DNA of 25,342 nt from an uncultured Clostridia bacterium (GTDB taxonomy: Bacteria > Bacillota > Clostridia > Oscillospirales > Ruminococcaceae). The notes under the pieces are model-generated. The model made no database searches, was not told the origin of the DNA, and was given only the letters and a program-made list of their open reading frames with translations. Location: positions 1-25,342 of the forward strand of contig CALBGD010000252.1 in assembly GCA_937893735.1 (NCBI GenBank). The letters are read 5' to 3'. Made by a program: the position numbers and the translations under genes. Below, one piece after another: positions 13,890-20,780 of the stretch. Every line of letters starts with the position of its first letter. Within the stretch, counting starts at the first letter, position 1.

Positions 13890-14781
13890 TTTTTCCACCC
13901 GCCTTTTCTATGAATATCTCGTTGAGCGACGGCTCGCGCAGCTCGTACTTTATCAGCGGAATTCCGCTTTCGATTATTTTGTTCAGCAGGGCGTGAGCCT
14001 GCTCCTCGCTCTTTACGTTATAGCTGGAGCCGTTCGGGGTTTCCTCTGTTGCCGTCAGTCCGCATTCCTGAGACATTGCGGTGATATCGCCCTCACACTT
14101 TACCGTGAGCTTTACCCTGCCGTAACCCTTCTTTATCTCGTTGAGGTTGCCCTGAAGCACCGTCTTTCCCTTGTTGAGTATCACGATGTCCCGGCAGAAT
14201 TCCTCTATGGTCGCCATCTGGTGGCTGGACATTATCACGAACTTATTGCGCTTTATTTCATCGCGGATAACGCTCTTGAACAGCTCGGCGTTTACCGGGT
14301 CAAGGCCGCTGAGCGGCTCGTCAAGTATCAGCAGCTCCGGATTCGGCGCCAGCGCGGCGATGAGCTGCACCTTCTGCTGGTTTCCCTTTGAGAGCTGCTC
14401 CGCGCGCTTGTCGCGGTGCTCCTCTATGCCGAGGCGCTCGAACCAGTAGTCTATGGACTTCTGCGCGTCCTGCCGGCGCATTCCTTTGAGAGAAGCAAAA
14501 TACAGGAGCTGATCCATTATCTTGTATTTCGGGTAAAGCCCGCGCTCCTCCGCGAGATATCCTATTGATTCGTTCGCGGTGCAGAACGGCTTGCCGTGCC
14601 ATGTGACAGAACCGCTGTCCGCACTGAGCATTCCGAGTATTATGCGGATAGAGGTGGTCTTGCCTGCTCCGTTCGTTCCCAGCAGTGCGAAAACTCCCGG
14701 CTCGTTCATCTCAAAGCTGAGACCGTCCACCGCCTTGTAATTTCCATAGGTCTTGACGATATTCTCGACCTTCAGCGACAT
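13882..14781 (-). CDS. ABC exporter ATP-binding subunit, NatA-like
   Basis: The 299-residue ATPase has Walker A GTNGAGKTT (35-43), signature LSKGNQQK (130-137), Walker B LLILDEP (150-156) and switch His187 (SSHQ), followed by a C-terminal extension of about 90 residues typical of NatA/YhaQ proteins. It powers the permease encoded downstream. The ATG at 14781 is chosen because AAGGAG lies 11 nt upstream and the ABC fold starts at once. The leader carries a promoter/operator block nearly identical to that of the GntR operon, so it is probably repressed by the GntR protein at 20110-20478. Confidence 0.92.
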   Translation of the reverse strand: MSLKVENIVKTYGNYKAVDGLSFEMNEPGVFALLGTNGAGKTTSIRIILGMLSADSGSVTWHGKPFCTANESIGYLAEERGLYPKYKIMDQLLYFASLKGMRRQDAQKSIDYWFERLGIEEHRDKRAEQLSKGNQQKVQLIAALAPNPELLILDEPLSGLDPVNAELFKSVIRDEIKRNKFVIMSSHQMATIEEFCRDIVILNKGKTVLQGNLNEIKKGYGRVKLTVKCEGDITAMSQECGLTATEETPNGSSYNVKSEEQAHALLNKIIESGIPLIKYELREPSLNEIFIEKAGGKNE

Positions 14782-14804
14782 TATCTTCACGCTCCTTTTC
14801 AAGC

Positions 14805-14853
14805 TGTTTATGTGTTGTATATACAGTATACACTGCTGGCTCCCATTTGTCAA
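14805..14853 (-). promoter_or_regulatory. Promoter and putative GntR operator of the NatAB-like operon
   Basis: On the reverse strand TTGACA (14848-14853) and TATACT (14825-14830) are 17 bp apart. The segment 14805-14833 matches 20500-20528 at 27 of 29 positions, including GTGTATACTG over the -10 and ACACATAAACA downstream. A TGTAT-N7-ATACA inverted repeat lies inside. The operator role is inferred from conservation and from its place over the -10. Confidence 0.8.
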
Positions 14854-14913
14854 GGGGTTTGTGAAATATTTTCCCGTATTTTTACCTGAAATTGTGCAGC
14901 GGGCATAATCTAC

Positions 14914-14942
14914 TTGATTTTTTGGCGATATTGTGGTATTAT
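14914..14942 (+). promoter_or_regulatory. Promoter of the MetRS-like gene
   Basis: TTGATT (14914-14919) and TATTAT (14937-14942) are 17 bp apart. No T-box or long leader fold was noticed in the 72 bp before the start. Confidence 0.65.
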
Positions 14943-15014
14943 ATAGATTATAAAAAACCGAAGCAATACGGAAAGGAAACGGAAAAAACTTTCACAGGAA
15001 AGGAAACAAATACA

Positions 15015-17036
15015 ATGAGCGAAGAGAAAAAGGAATTCGTAAAGCACGAGATACCCCGCCCGGAGTTCCCGAAGCGTGCAATAATCACCGGAGGAATGCC
15101 CTACGGCAACAAGAGGCTGCATTTCGGACACATCGGCGGCGTGTTCGTTTTCGCGGACGTATACGCAAGATTCCTGCGGGACAGGCTGGGCGACGAGAAC
15201 GTAATATTCGTATCCGGCACGGACTGCTACGGCTCGCCCATCGCGGAGAGCTACCGCAAGCTGTGTGCGGAGCAGGGCTTCAAGGGGACTATCCACGACT
15301 TCGTGGAGGAGAATCACAAGGCTCAGAAAAAGACCCTCGACGACTACATGATAAGCCTGAACATATTCGGAGCCTCCGGTCTTGGCAGGACCGCCGAGAT
15401 ACACAACAAGGTATCTGACTGGTTTATCCGCACATTATATAAGAACGGCCACCTGCACCGCATAAGCACGAAGCAGTTTTACGATGAAAAGGCGGGCTGC
15501 TTCCTCAACGGCAGACAGGTAATAGGAAAGTGCCCGGTAGACGGCTGCCAGAGCGAAAAAGCTTATGCTGACGAGTGCGACCTCGGACATCAGTATATGC
15601 CGGAGAATCTCATCAACCCGAAGAGCACCCTCACCGGCGACACTCCCATAATGAAGGACGTTGAGAACTGGTACTTTGACCTGCCCGCTTACAACAAGCT
15701 GCTGAAGGAATACGTTGCGAAGATATCCAAGCAGAAGAATGTGCGCCAGCTCGTTTCAAAGACCATATCCGAGTTCCTTGCTGACCCGGTTGTACACATC
15801 AAGAACGAGCTTCTTGAAAGCTACAATGCCGTAAAGGATCAGCTTCCCGAGCACGAATTCATCGAGGAAAAGAACAAGCCGAGCTTCACCATCAAGTTCA
15901 CGGAGCTTGACGAGATGAACAAGGCGACCGAGATACTCTCAGCGAACGGGATACGCTACCGCACCGGCAAGACGCTGGTTCCGTTCAGGCTTACCGGCAA
16001 CATCGAGTGGGGAGTTCCCGCACCGGTGCTTGAGGGCGAGGATCCGCTGACGATATGGGTATGGCCGGAATCCCTCTGGGCGCCTATCTCCTTTACGCAG
16101 GCGGCGCTCGAAAAGCAGGGCAGGAGCATGGACGAGTGGAAGGACTTCTGGTGCAGCAAGGATTCCACGGTATACCAGTTCATCGGCGCCGATAACATCT
16201 ACTTCTACGGCGTGGCTGAAATGGCAATGTTCATGGGACTTATGGAGGGCGAGAACACCATCGACCCGCCGGAGGGAGAAATGCAGCTCCCGATACTCTG
16301 CGCGAACAACCACATTCTGTTCCTCGACAAGAAGGCTTCCAGTTCCGGCGCGATAAAGCCCCCGATGGCGGCAGACCTGCTGGATTACTACACGCCCGAG
16401 CAGCTCAGAATGCACTTCCTCGGACTTGGTCTGGGTCAGCGCAGCGTAAGCTTCATGCCGAAGCCCTATAACCCGAACGCAAAGCCGGAGGATCCGGATC
16501 CCGTTGTCAAGGACGGATTCCTGCTTTCCAACGTGTTCAACCGTATTATCCGCACCTGCATTTATTCCGTTCAGAAGAACTTTGACGGCGTAATGCCTGT
16601 CGGCGAGGTAGACGAGCAGGTTCTCGCAGACGCGAAGAAAGCAATTTTGGATTACGAGCGCTTCATGTACCGCTTTGAGTTCCATCAGGCGACCTATGTG
16701 CTTGACAGCTACATCAGAAAGGCAAGCAAGTACATGGCAAAGAACCTCGGCGACGCTGACAAGGCTGATGACAACGAGGCGCGCCGTCACGCACTGATAC
16801 AGGTGTTCCACATGATAAGGACGGCGGCTGTGCTGCTCCACCCGATGGCTCCGCAGGGAACCGAGATGATCCTCGAGTACCTCCAGCTCGACAAGAGCTT
16901 CTGGAGCTGGGACAAGATATTTGACACCATCGCGGATTTCACCGGCGGAAAGGATCACAAGCTGAAATTCCTCGAGCCGAGAGTGGATTTCTTCACCAAG
17001 CACCCGAGCCAGTTCAATACGGAATCTGAGGATTAA
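15015..17036 (+). CDS. Methionyl-tRNA synthetase-like class I enzyme, divergent
   Basis: The 673-residue protein follows the MetRS plan: ITGGMPYGNKRLHFGHIGG with the HIGH-type motif HFGH (36-39), a Cys-containing zinc-knuckle-like insert (GKCPVDGCQ to ECDLGHQY), DVENWYFDLPAY, NIEWGVPAP, then a helical anticodon-binding domain. The second signature is odd: where KMSKS is expected the sequence is KASSS (440-444). About 60 extra residues precede NIEWGVP. It may be the housekeeping enzyme of a divergent lineage or a paralogue. The ATG at 15015, with AAAGGAA upstream, is chosen because the family fold begins soon after; an in-frame ATG at 14892 precedes the promoter. It is monocistronic. Confidence 0.8.
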   Translation: MSEEKKEFVKHEIPRPEFPKRAIITGGMPYGNKRLHFGHIGGVFVFADVYARFLRDRLGDENVIFVSGTDCYGSPIAESYRKLCAEQGFKGTIHDFVEENHKAQKKTLDDYMISLNIFGASGLGRTAEIHNKVSDWFIRTLYKNGHLHRISTKQFYDEKAGCFLNGRQVIGKCPVDGCQSEKAYADECDLGHQYMPENLINPKSTLTGDTPIMKDVENWYFDLPAYNKLLKEYVAKISKQKNVRQLVSKTISEFLADPVVHIKNELLESYNAVKDQLPEHEFIEEKNKPSFTIKFTELDEMNKATEILSANGIRYRTGKTLVPFRLTGNIEWGVPAPVLEGEDPLTIWVWPESLWAPISFTQAALEKQGRSMDEWKDFWCSKDSTVYQFIGADNIYFYGVAEMAMFMGLMEGENTIDPPEGEMQLPILCANNHILFLDKKASSSGAIKPPMAADLLDYYTPEQLRMHFLGLGLGQRSVSFMPKPYNPNAKPEDPDPVVKDGFLLSNVFNRIIRTCIYSVQKNFDGVMPVGEVDEQVLADAKKAILDYERFMYRFEFHQATYVLDSYIRKASKYMAKNLGDADKADDNEARRHALIQVFHMIRTAAVLLHPMAPQGTEMILEYLQLDKSFWSWDKIFDTIADFTGGKDHKLKFLEPRVDFFTKHPSQFNTESED

Positions 17037-17041
17037 AAGCA

Positions 17042-17071
17042 AAATGGCGCTGTTTAAAAGCAGCGCCATTT
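17042..17071 (+). terminator. Terminator of the MetRS-like gene
   Basis: An 11-bp stem (AAATGGCGCTG, 17042-17052, with 17061-17071) begins 5 bp after the stop codon and ends in TTTATTTG. Confidence 0.8.
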
Positions 17072-17078
17072 ATTTGTA

Positions 17079-17100
17079 GGGGAGGGGCTTGCCCCCTCCC
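17079..17100. repeat. G/C-rich hairpin, REP-like
   Basis: GGGGAGGGGC and GCCCCCTCCC form a tight hairpin with a 2-nt turn just after the terminator. Similar GGGGAGGGG hairpins recur between genes in related clostridia, from memory. The rest of the gene-free stretch 17101-17381 shows only the hairpin at 17195 and a weak GAAAGC/GCTTTC pair near 17285. Confidence 0.45.
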
Positions 17101-17194
17101 GCGCTTGGGTGCGTGTGGGCAAACCTCATCTGCCACTCCCCTGCATTTCTATGTGATATTGGGAAAACACAGTGATTCCATTTTCTTATATAAA

Positions 17195-17230
17195 CATCAA
17201 ACCCCTGTGATCTCTCACAGGGGTTTGATG
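17195..17230. terminator. Perfect 16-bp hairpin, possible minus-strand terminator
   Basis: 17195-17210 is exactly complementary to 17215-17230 around a TCTC loop. It lies about 150 bp beyond the last gene of the minus-strand ABC operon. The T-run is weak on both strands (TTTATAT on minus), so its terminator role is only likely. Confidence 0.5.
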
Positions 17231-17381
17231 CTGGTTTGGTTGGTAATTATATGAAAATGAACGGTGTCAAAATTCAGCAGAAAGCATATTTCGCTTTCCG
17301 TAATATAGTATAACCTGTCCCGGTGTAATTATAATGTTTCAATTGTGAAAATTGTGTGAATTTTTGACTGGATTCGAATGT

Positions 17382-18077
17382 TTACTTCACCGCCATGCTG
17401 TTATATGCGGTTTCCTTGAAATTGTACCTGCGGTAGGCAAAAGAGGAAATAACGCCTCCAAGCAGTGCGCCCGCGATGGCTCCCCCAACTGCGATGAGCG
17501 CCCCGGCCCACAGCGGCAGTCCGAATCCATATGCGGCTGTCTGAGAACCAGGAGTTACCGACATTATAAGGATCACCCAGAACGGCAGGTAAAACAGCAC
17601 GAACATGAATCCCCCGAACCGGAACGACATCATCGTGCAGGAAATCACAGCCATAAGCCCTGCGATGATTCCGGTGAGTATCAGCATATCCGTGATGTTG
17701 CAGATATCCCGCCCGGTCGCCAGAATAAATACCGCATATACGATGTTGGTGAGCGCCCCGCCGACCGCCGGAACTATCGCCGAGAACAGCGGGATCCCTA
17801 CGGTATACATCTTTTCAGCGCAGGGAACGGCGCGCATGAAGCGGCTCCCGACAGTTTCCTGTGCCATGAATATTATCGGTATCATATCCCAGAACATCAT
17901 AGGTATAAGGGCGCATATCTTGCACATCAGGTAGTCGCTGTCACCGTCCTCGGAGAAGCCCGGGTCGGCATGGAAAACCATCACAGCGGCGAGCATTCCC
18001 GCAAATATGAGGGCAATAACCAGTATTGCTATCCTGTGCCTAAAATATCTGCTGAACAGCAGTTTAAGTCCGGTCAT
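17382..18077 (-). CDS. ABC transporter membrane subunit
   Basis: The 231-residue protein starts at ATG 18077, overlapping the previous gene's stop as ATGA; a longer frame upstream is only the shadow of that gene. It begins MTGLKLLFSRYFRHR and has six or so membrane helices, ending in a short basic tail. It looks like an ABC-2 type permease half. With its partner upstream it would form the membrane part of the transporter driven by the ATPase at 18754-19644. It resembles the arrangement of YtrC/YtrD-type genes, but the sequence itself is not distinctive enough to name. Confidence 0.8.
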   Translation of the reverse strand: MTGLKLLFSRYFRHRIAILVIALIFAGMLAAVMVFHADPGFSEDGDSDYLMCKICALIPMMFWDMIPIIFMAQETVGSRFMRAVPCAEKMYTVGIPLFSAIVPAVGGALTNIVYAVFILATGRDICNITDMLILTGIIAGLMAVISCTMMSFRFGGFMFVLFYLPFWVILIMSVTPGSQTAAYGFGLPLWAGALIAVGGAIAGALLGGVISSFAYRRYNFKETAYNSMAVK

Positions 18078-18757
18078 TTGTCCCGCCCCCACTTTCTTTC
18101 GCAGGCTTTTAACGTGTAGATAAGGCTTGCCGTGTATACTGCGGCGGCAATAACTGTCAGGATAACCGCCGCCGTGAGATGTTCGGCGATAAGGTTTGCA
18201 AGCGAACCCTCTTCCTCGCTGGCTCCTGCTGAAAAGCCTGAAATAAAGCCGAATATGCACAGCGTTATTATTGCCGCCAGCATTCTTGCCGATGTGCTTT
18301 TCAGATATCCGACAAAATTGCACACCGCCGAGTCGACGAACAGTACGATAATGCCGGAAAATATGATCCCGCAGTCCAATCCGAGAAGCGAATACACCAC
18401 CGCGGTAATGCCGAGCAGCACGGCGCCGATAAGCAGAAACAGCACGTTCGTGGAAACTATGGCTCTCCTGAAATGTCCGGCTATATCGGGCACGGAGGCA
18501 AAATGCTTGTATCCCGGGGTCGCCGGATTTATGTATGTGTACAGGCTGTTCAGGAATATAACCCCCGCCATGGGAATCAAAATTGCAAGCATTGAGGATA
18601 TTTCCCGAATGAATCCGGCTAGAAAGCCGCTTTCACCGATAGTCATGGGTATCGCGAATACAGCGATAAAACCTATCATGACACCGAAAAAGATCGCCAG
18701 CGATTTCATCGGGCAGCTCCCGAAAAACAACCGGAATGACTGAACGTACTTTTTCAT
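18074..18757 (-). CDS. ABC transporter membrane subunit
   Basis: The 227-residue product has six hydrophobic segments, with a charged N-terminus (MKKYVQSFRLFF) and a basic end (CERKWGRDK). It resembles the neighbouring permease in size and topology, suggesting a heterodimer. The start overlaps the ATPase stop and its own stop overlaps the next start, both by ATGA. Such tight packing implies matched synthesis of the three subunits. The substrate is unknown; regulation by a YtrA-type repressor suggests a role in envelope stress or drug efflux. Confidence 0.82.
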   Translation of the reverse strand: MKKYVQSFRLFFGSCPMKSLAIFFGVMIGFIAVFAIPMTIGESGFLAGFIREISSMLAILIPMAGVIFLNSLYTYINPATPGYKHFASVPDIAGHFRRAIVSTNVLFLLIGAVLLGITAVVYSLLGLDCGIIFSGIIVLFVDSAVCNFVGYLKSTSARMLAAIITLCIFGFISGFSAGASEEEGSLANLIAEHLTAAVILTVIAAAVYTASLIYTLKACERKWGRDK

Positions 18758-19644
18758 CTGTGTTCCTCCGCGTATTTCAGCAGCCCCACGCTGAGCTGTT
18801 GGAGCGTGGGCGCTTCGCTGTCAACGTCCATCGCCGCGAGGGTCTCCGCGTTTTCCGAAAGGGAAAGCCCGTCAAACGTGGTGCGGTTGTGGCTTCCGCT
18901 CAGGAGGTACGGCTTCGCCTTTTCGTAATTTTCCGCGTCCCCGCGCACGATAATATACTTTTCCTTCAGATCCTCGATGAAGCCCTGCTCGATGATATGA
19001 CCTCTGTCCATGAAAACTGCGTAGTCCGCGGCGTTCTCCATATCCGCAATATTGTGCGTGGAGAAGATTATGGACTTCCTGCCGTCGCCGTCGTCGAGGT
19101 ATCCCCTCATGCGGTCGCACAGCCGGTCGCGCATGAGCGGGTCAAGGGAGCTTCCGGGCTCGTCAAGCACCAACAGCTCGGTATTCCGCGCGAAAACCGC
19201 CGCAAGGCAGGTGCGCATTCTGTTGCCGTCGGACTGCTTGGTCATGGGGCGGGGCTTCTTGGTGCGCTCGCTGTCCACTTCGAATTTTTCGCACAGCTCC
19301 GCGAATTTCTGCCGGTCGAAACTCTTGTATGCTATCTCCATGGAAACCGCGATATCCTTTGCGTTGAAGCCCATCGGGAAAAACGCATTGCTGGCGCAGT
19401 AGCCTATCCTCTCCCGGAGCGCCGGGTCGCTTATGTCCTGCTCTGCGTTGAAGTAGATCACCTCGCCGGAGGACTTGCGGGTAACTCCGCAGAGGATATC
19501 AATGAGCGTAGTTTTGCCCGCGCCGTTTGCGCCGATGAGCGCTGTGGAGAAGCCCATCGGGATATTTAAATCAAGCCCTCCCAGCGTAAATTTGCTGTAT
19601 TTTTTCGTGAGCCCCCTTGTGCTCACGCAGAAGTTGTTTTCCAT
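18754..19644 (-). CDS. ABC transporter ATP-binding protein with atypical signature
   Basis: The 296-residue ATPase has Walker A GANGAGKTT (38-46), Walker B LLVLDEP (157-163) followed by GSSLDP, and switch His197 (STHN). Where LSGGQ is expected the sequence reads MTKQSDGNR (134-142), so the signature is degenerate, as in some YtrB-like exporters. GGGAG lies 8 nt before the ATG at 19644; the longer upstream frame overlaps the small gene at 19650. The C-terminus (about 210-296) carries a domain ending in PTLQQLSVGLLKY. It energises the two permeases encoded downstream. Confidence 0.9.
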   Translation of the reverse strand: MENNFCVSTRGLTKKYSKFTLGGLDLNIPMGFSTALIGANGAGKTTLIDILCGVTRKSSGEVIYFNAEQDISDPALRERIGYCASNAFFPMGFNAKDIAVSMEIAYKSFDRQKFAELCEKFEVDSERTKKPRPMTKQSDGNRMRTCLAAVFARNTELLVLDEPGSSLDPLMRDRLCDRMRGYLDDGDGRKSIIFSTHNIADMENAADYAVFMDRGHIIEQGFIEDLKEKYIIVRGDAENYEKAKPYLLSGSHNRTTFDGLSLSENAETLAAMDVDSEAPTLQQLSVGLLKYAEEHR

Positions 19645-19649
19645 GATAA

Positions 19650-19850
19650 TTACTCTCCCTGTTTCCTGCGTTTCATTACAAATAAAAAAATAAAGACCGG
19701 CAGGCAGACGATATCTGCAATTCCGATAATGCGGACTGGGATATCCGGCAGGAATCCCCCGCATATCCCATTGACCGCCAGCAGAAGCCCGCTGAGTCCC
19801 AGAATAATAAGCGTTATCCCGTACAGGCGCTTTATTGCGATTCTGTCCAT
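19650..19850 (-). CDS. Small two-helix membrane protein
   Basis: 66 residues, beginning MDRIAIKRLYGITLIILGLS; hydrophobic stretches at about 11-28 and 38-59; ends in a basic KRRKQGE tail. GAGG lies 7 nt before the ATG. It is 5 bp from the ATPase gene and part of the GntR operon, so it may be an accessory subunit of the transporter. No family recognised. Confidence 0.75.
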   Translation of the reverse strand: MDRIAIKRLYGITLIILGLSGLLLAVNGICGGFLPDIPVRIIGIADIVCLPVFIFLFVMKRRKQGE

Positions 19851-19859
19851 GCTCTCACC

Positions 19860-20090
19860 TCACATACGGTAGGACGCCGCGCCGCCCTCGAATGCCGCAA
19901 ATAACTTTTCCAGCTCGTCCATGGCGGTCTTTTCGTCCGCGTAGTAAGCGAGAACTCCGTCATAGGTAGTCCCGAAGCCGCTGGAGCCTATTATCGCGTA
20001 TTTTTGTTCCTTTCCGCCGCCGAACACCTTCTGTACCGCGATGGAAACGCAGTCCTGCACCTTTTTCCTGTCCCTTGAGAATATAAGCAT
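19860..20090 (-). CDS. Small soluble protein in the GntR operon
   Basis: 76 residues, opening MLIFSRDRKKVQD. A middle hydrophobic strand (KYAIIGSS), then LAYYADEKTAMDELEKLFAAF and a GGAASYRM end. The pattern (MLIxSxDK start, a tYxxEExAxxxLxxif helix, then Y-x-M at the end) resembles a short protein family widespread in Firmicutes with no known function; this is from memory. AAAGG lies upstream of the ATG. It sits between the repressor gene and the membrane genes. Confidence 0.75.
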   Translation of the reverse strand: MLIFSRDRKKVQDCVSIAVQKVFGGGKEQKYAIIGSSGFGTTYDGVLAYYADEKTAMDELEKLFAAFEGGAASYRM

Positions 20091-20109
20091 AATTACCAGC
20101 CTTTCTGCA

Positions 20110-20478
20110 TCAGTCCGCGTCGTAGAGTACGCGGAGCATTTCCGTAAGCTCTTCCCGGGAAACCCCCGCCAGCTTTGCCGCCTCCATAGCGTTCTGGAGA
20201 TGCTGCTCCAGTAAACGGAGCTGCTGCTCCTTTACCATCTCCCGGTCCTGCGGATTCACGATGTAGCCCTTTCCCTGGACTGGGGATATCATACCCTCTT
20301 CCGTCAGGAGCTCGTAGGCTTTCATCGTGGTTATGACGCTGATTTTCAGGTCCTTTGCAAGTCCGCGTATCGATGGGAGGTATTCCCCCTCGTGTATCCT
20401 GCCGTTCATGATATCGTCCTTGAACTGCGACGCTATCTGCCGGTAAATCGGCACATCGGAGTTTTGAAGTATCTTCAA
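20110..20478 (-). CDS. GntR-family transcriptional repressor, YtrA subfamily
   Basis: The 122-residue protein has only a winged helix (about 10-75: PIYRQIASQFKDDIMNGRI, LPSIRGLAKDLKISVITTM, GKGYIVN) and a short helical tail, the YtrA layout without a ligand domain. Start is TTG at 20478, with GGAGG 8 nt upstream. YtrA proteins repress their own ABC operon and related exporters, and are relieved by cell-wall antibiotics in Bacillus. It is first in its operon, directly after a promoter that carries the operator block also found before the NatAB-like operon. No other regulator in the window fits that block. Confidence 0.93.
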   Translation of the reverse strand: MKILQNSDVPIYRQIASQFKDDIMNGRIHEGEYLPSIRGLAKDLKISVITTMKAYELLTEEGMISPVQGKGYIVNPQDREMVKEQQLRLLEQHLQNAMEAAKLAGVSREELTEMLRVLYDAD

Positions 20479-20499
20479 GCGTATTTCCTCCTTTCCGCG

Positions 20500-20548
20500 T
20501 GTTTATGTGTCATATATACAGTATACACGGATTTCGAAATTTTGTCAA
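20500..20548 (-). promoter_or_regulatory. Promoter and putative autoregulatory operator of the GntR operon
   Basis: On the reverse strand TTGACA (20543-20548) and TATACT (20520-20525) are 17 bp apart, and 20500-20528 matches 14805-14833 at 27 of 29 positions. The spacers between -35 and -10 differ in sequence, so the conservation marks a site beyond a plain promoter. Confidence 0.85.
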
Positions 20549-20697
20549 TAGGGAGAAAATCCAAATTCGGCCGGTACTCTGGAATGTCACTAAATTTATC
20601 AATCAATTAAGCAAAATGAAACTAATTTTACACAAATATTAGGTAAATTATATTTAACCCATACGTTTTTTGAGTGGTTTTTCATCTATTCGTTACA

Positions 20698-20726
20698 TTG
20701 ACATTACAATTATTTTGTAGTATAAT
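20698..20726 (+). promoter_or_regulatory. Promoter of the solute-binding protein gene
   Basis: TTGACA (20698-20703) and TATAAT (20721-20726) are both consensus, 17 bp apart, in an AT-rich region. The stretch 20549-20697 shows nothing else I can name. Confidence 0.85.
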
Positions 20727-20780
20727 AATTGAAATAAGTTTTTTAATAAAATGTAATATAAGCCCTGAAATGGAGGTTTT

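Noticed and set aside
15939..17069. Minus-strand frame of 376 codons opposite the MetRS-like gene
   Set aside because: Antisense shadow of a gene with clear catalytic motifs.
17195..17230. 16-bp hairpin as an insertion-sequence end or MITE
   Set aside because: It is a single compact hairpin without flanking target duplications or a second copy in the window; a terminator is simpler.
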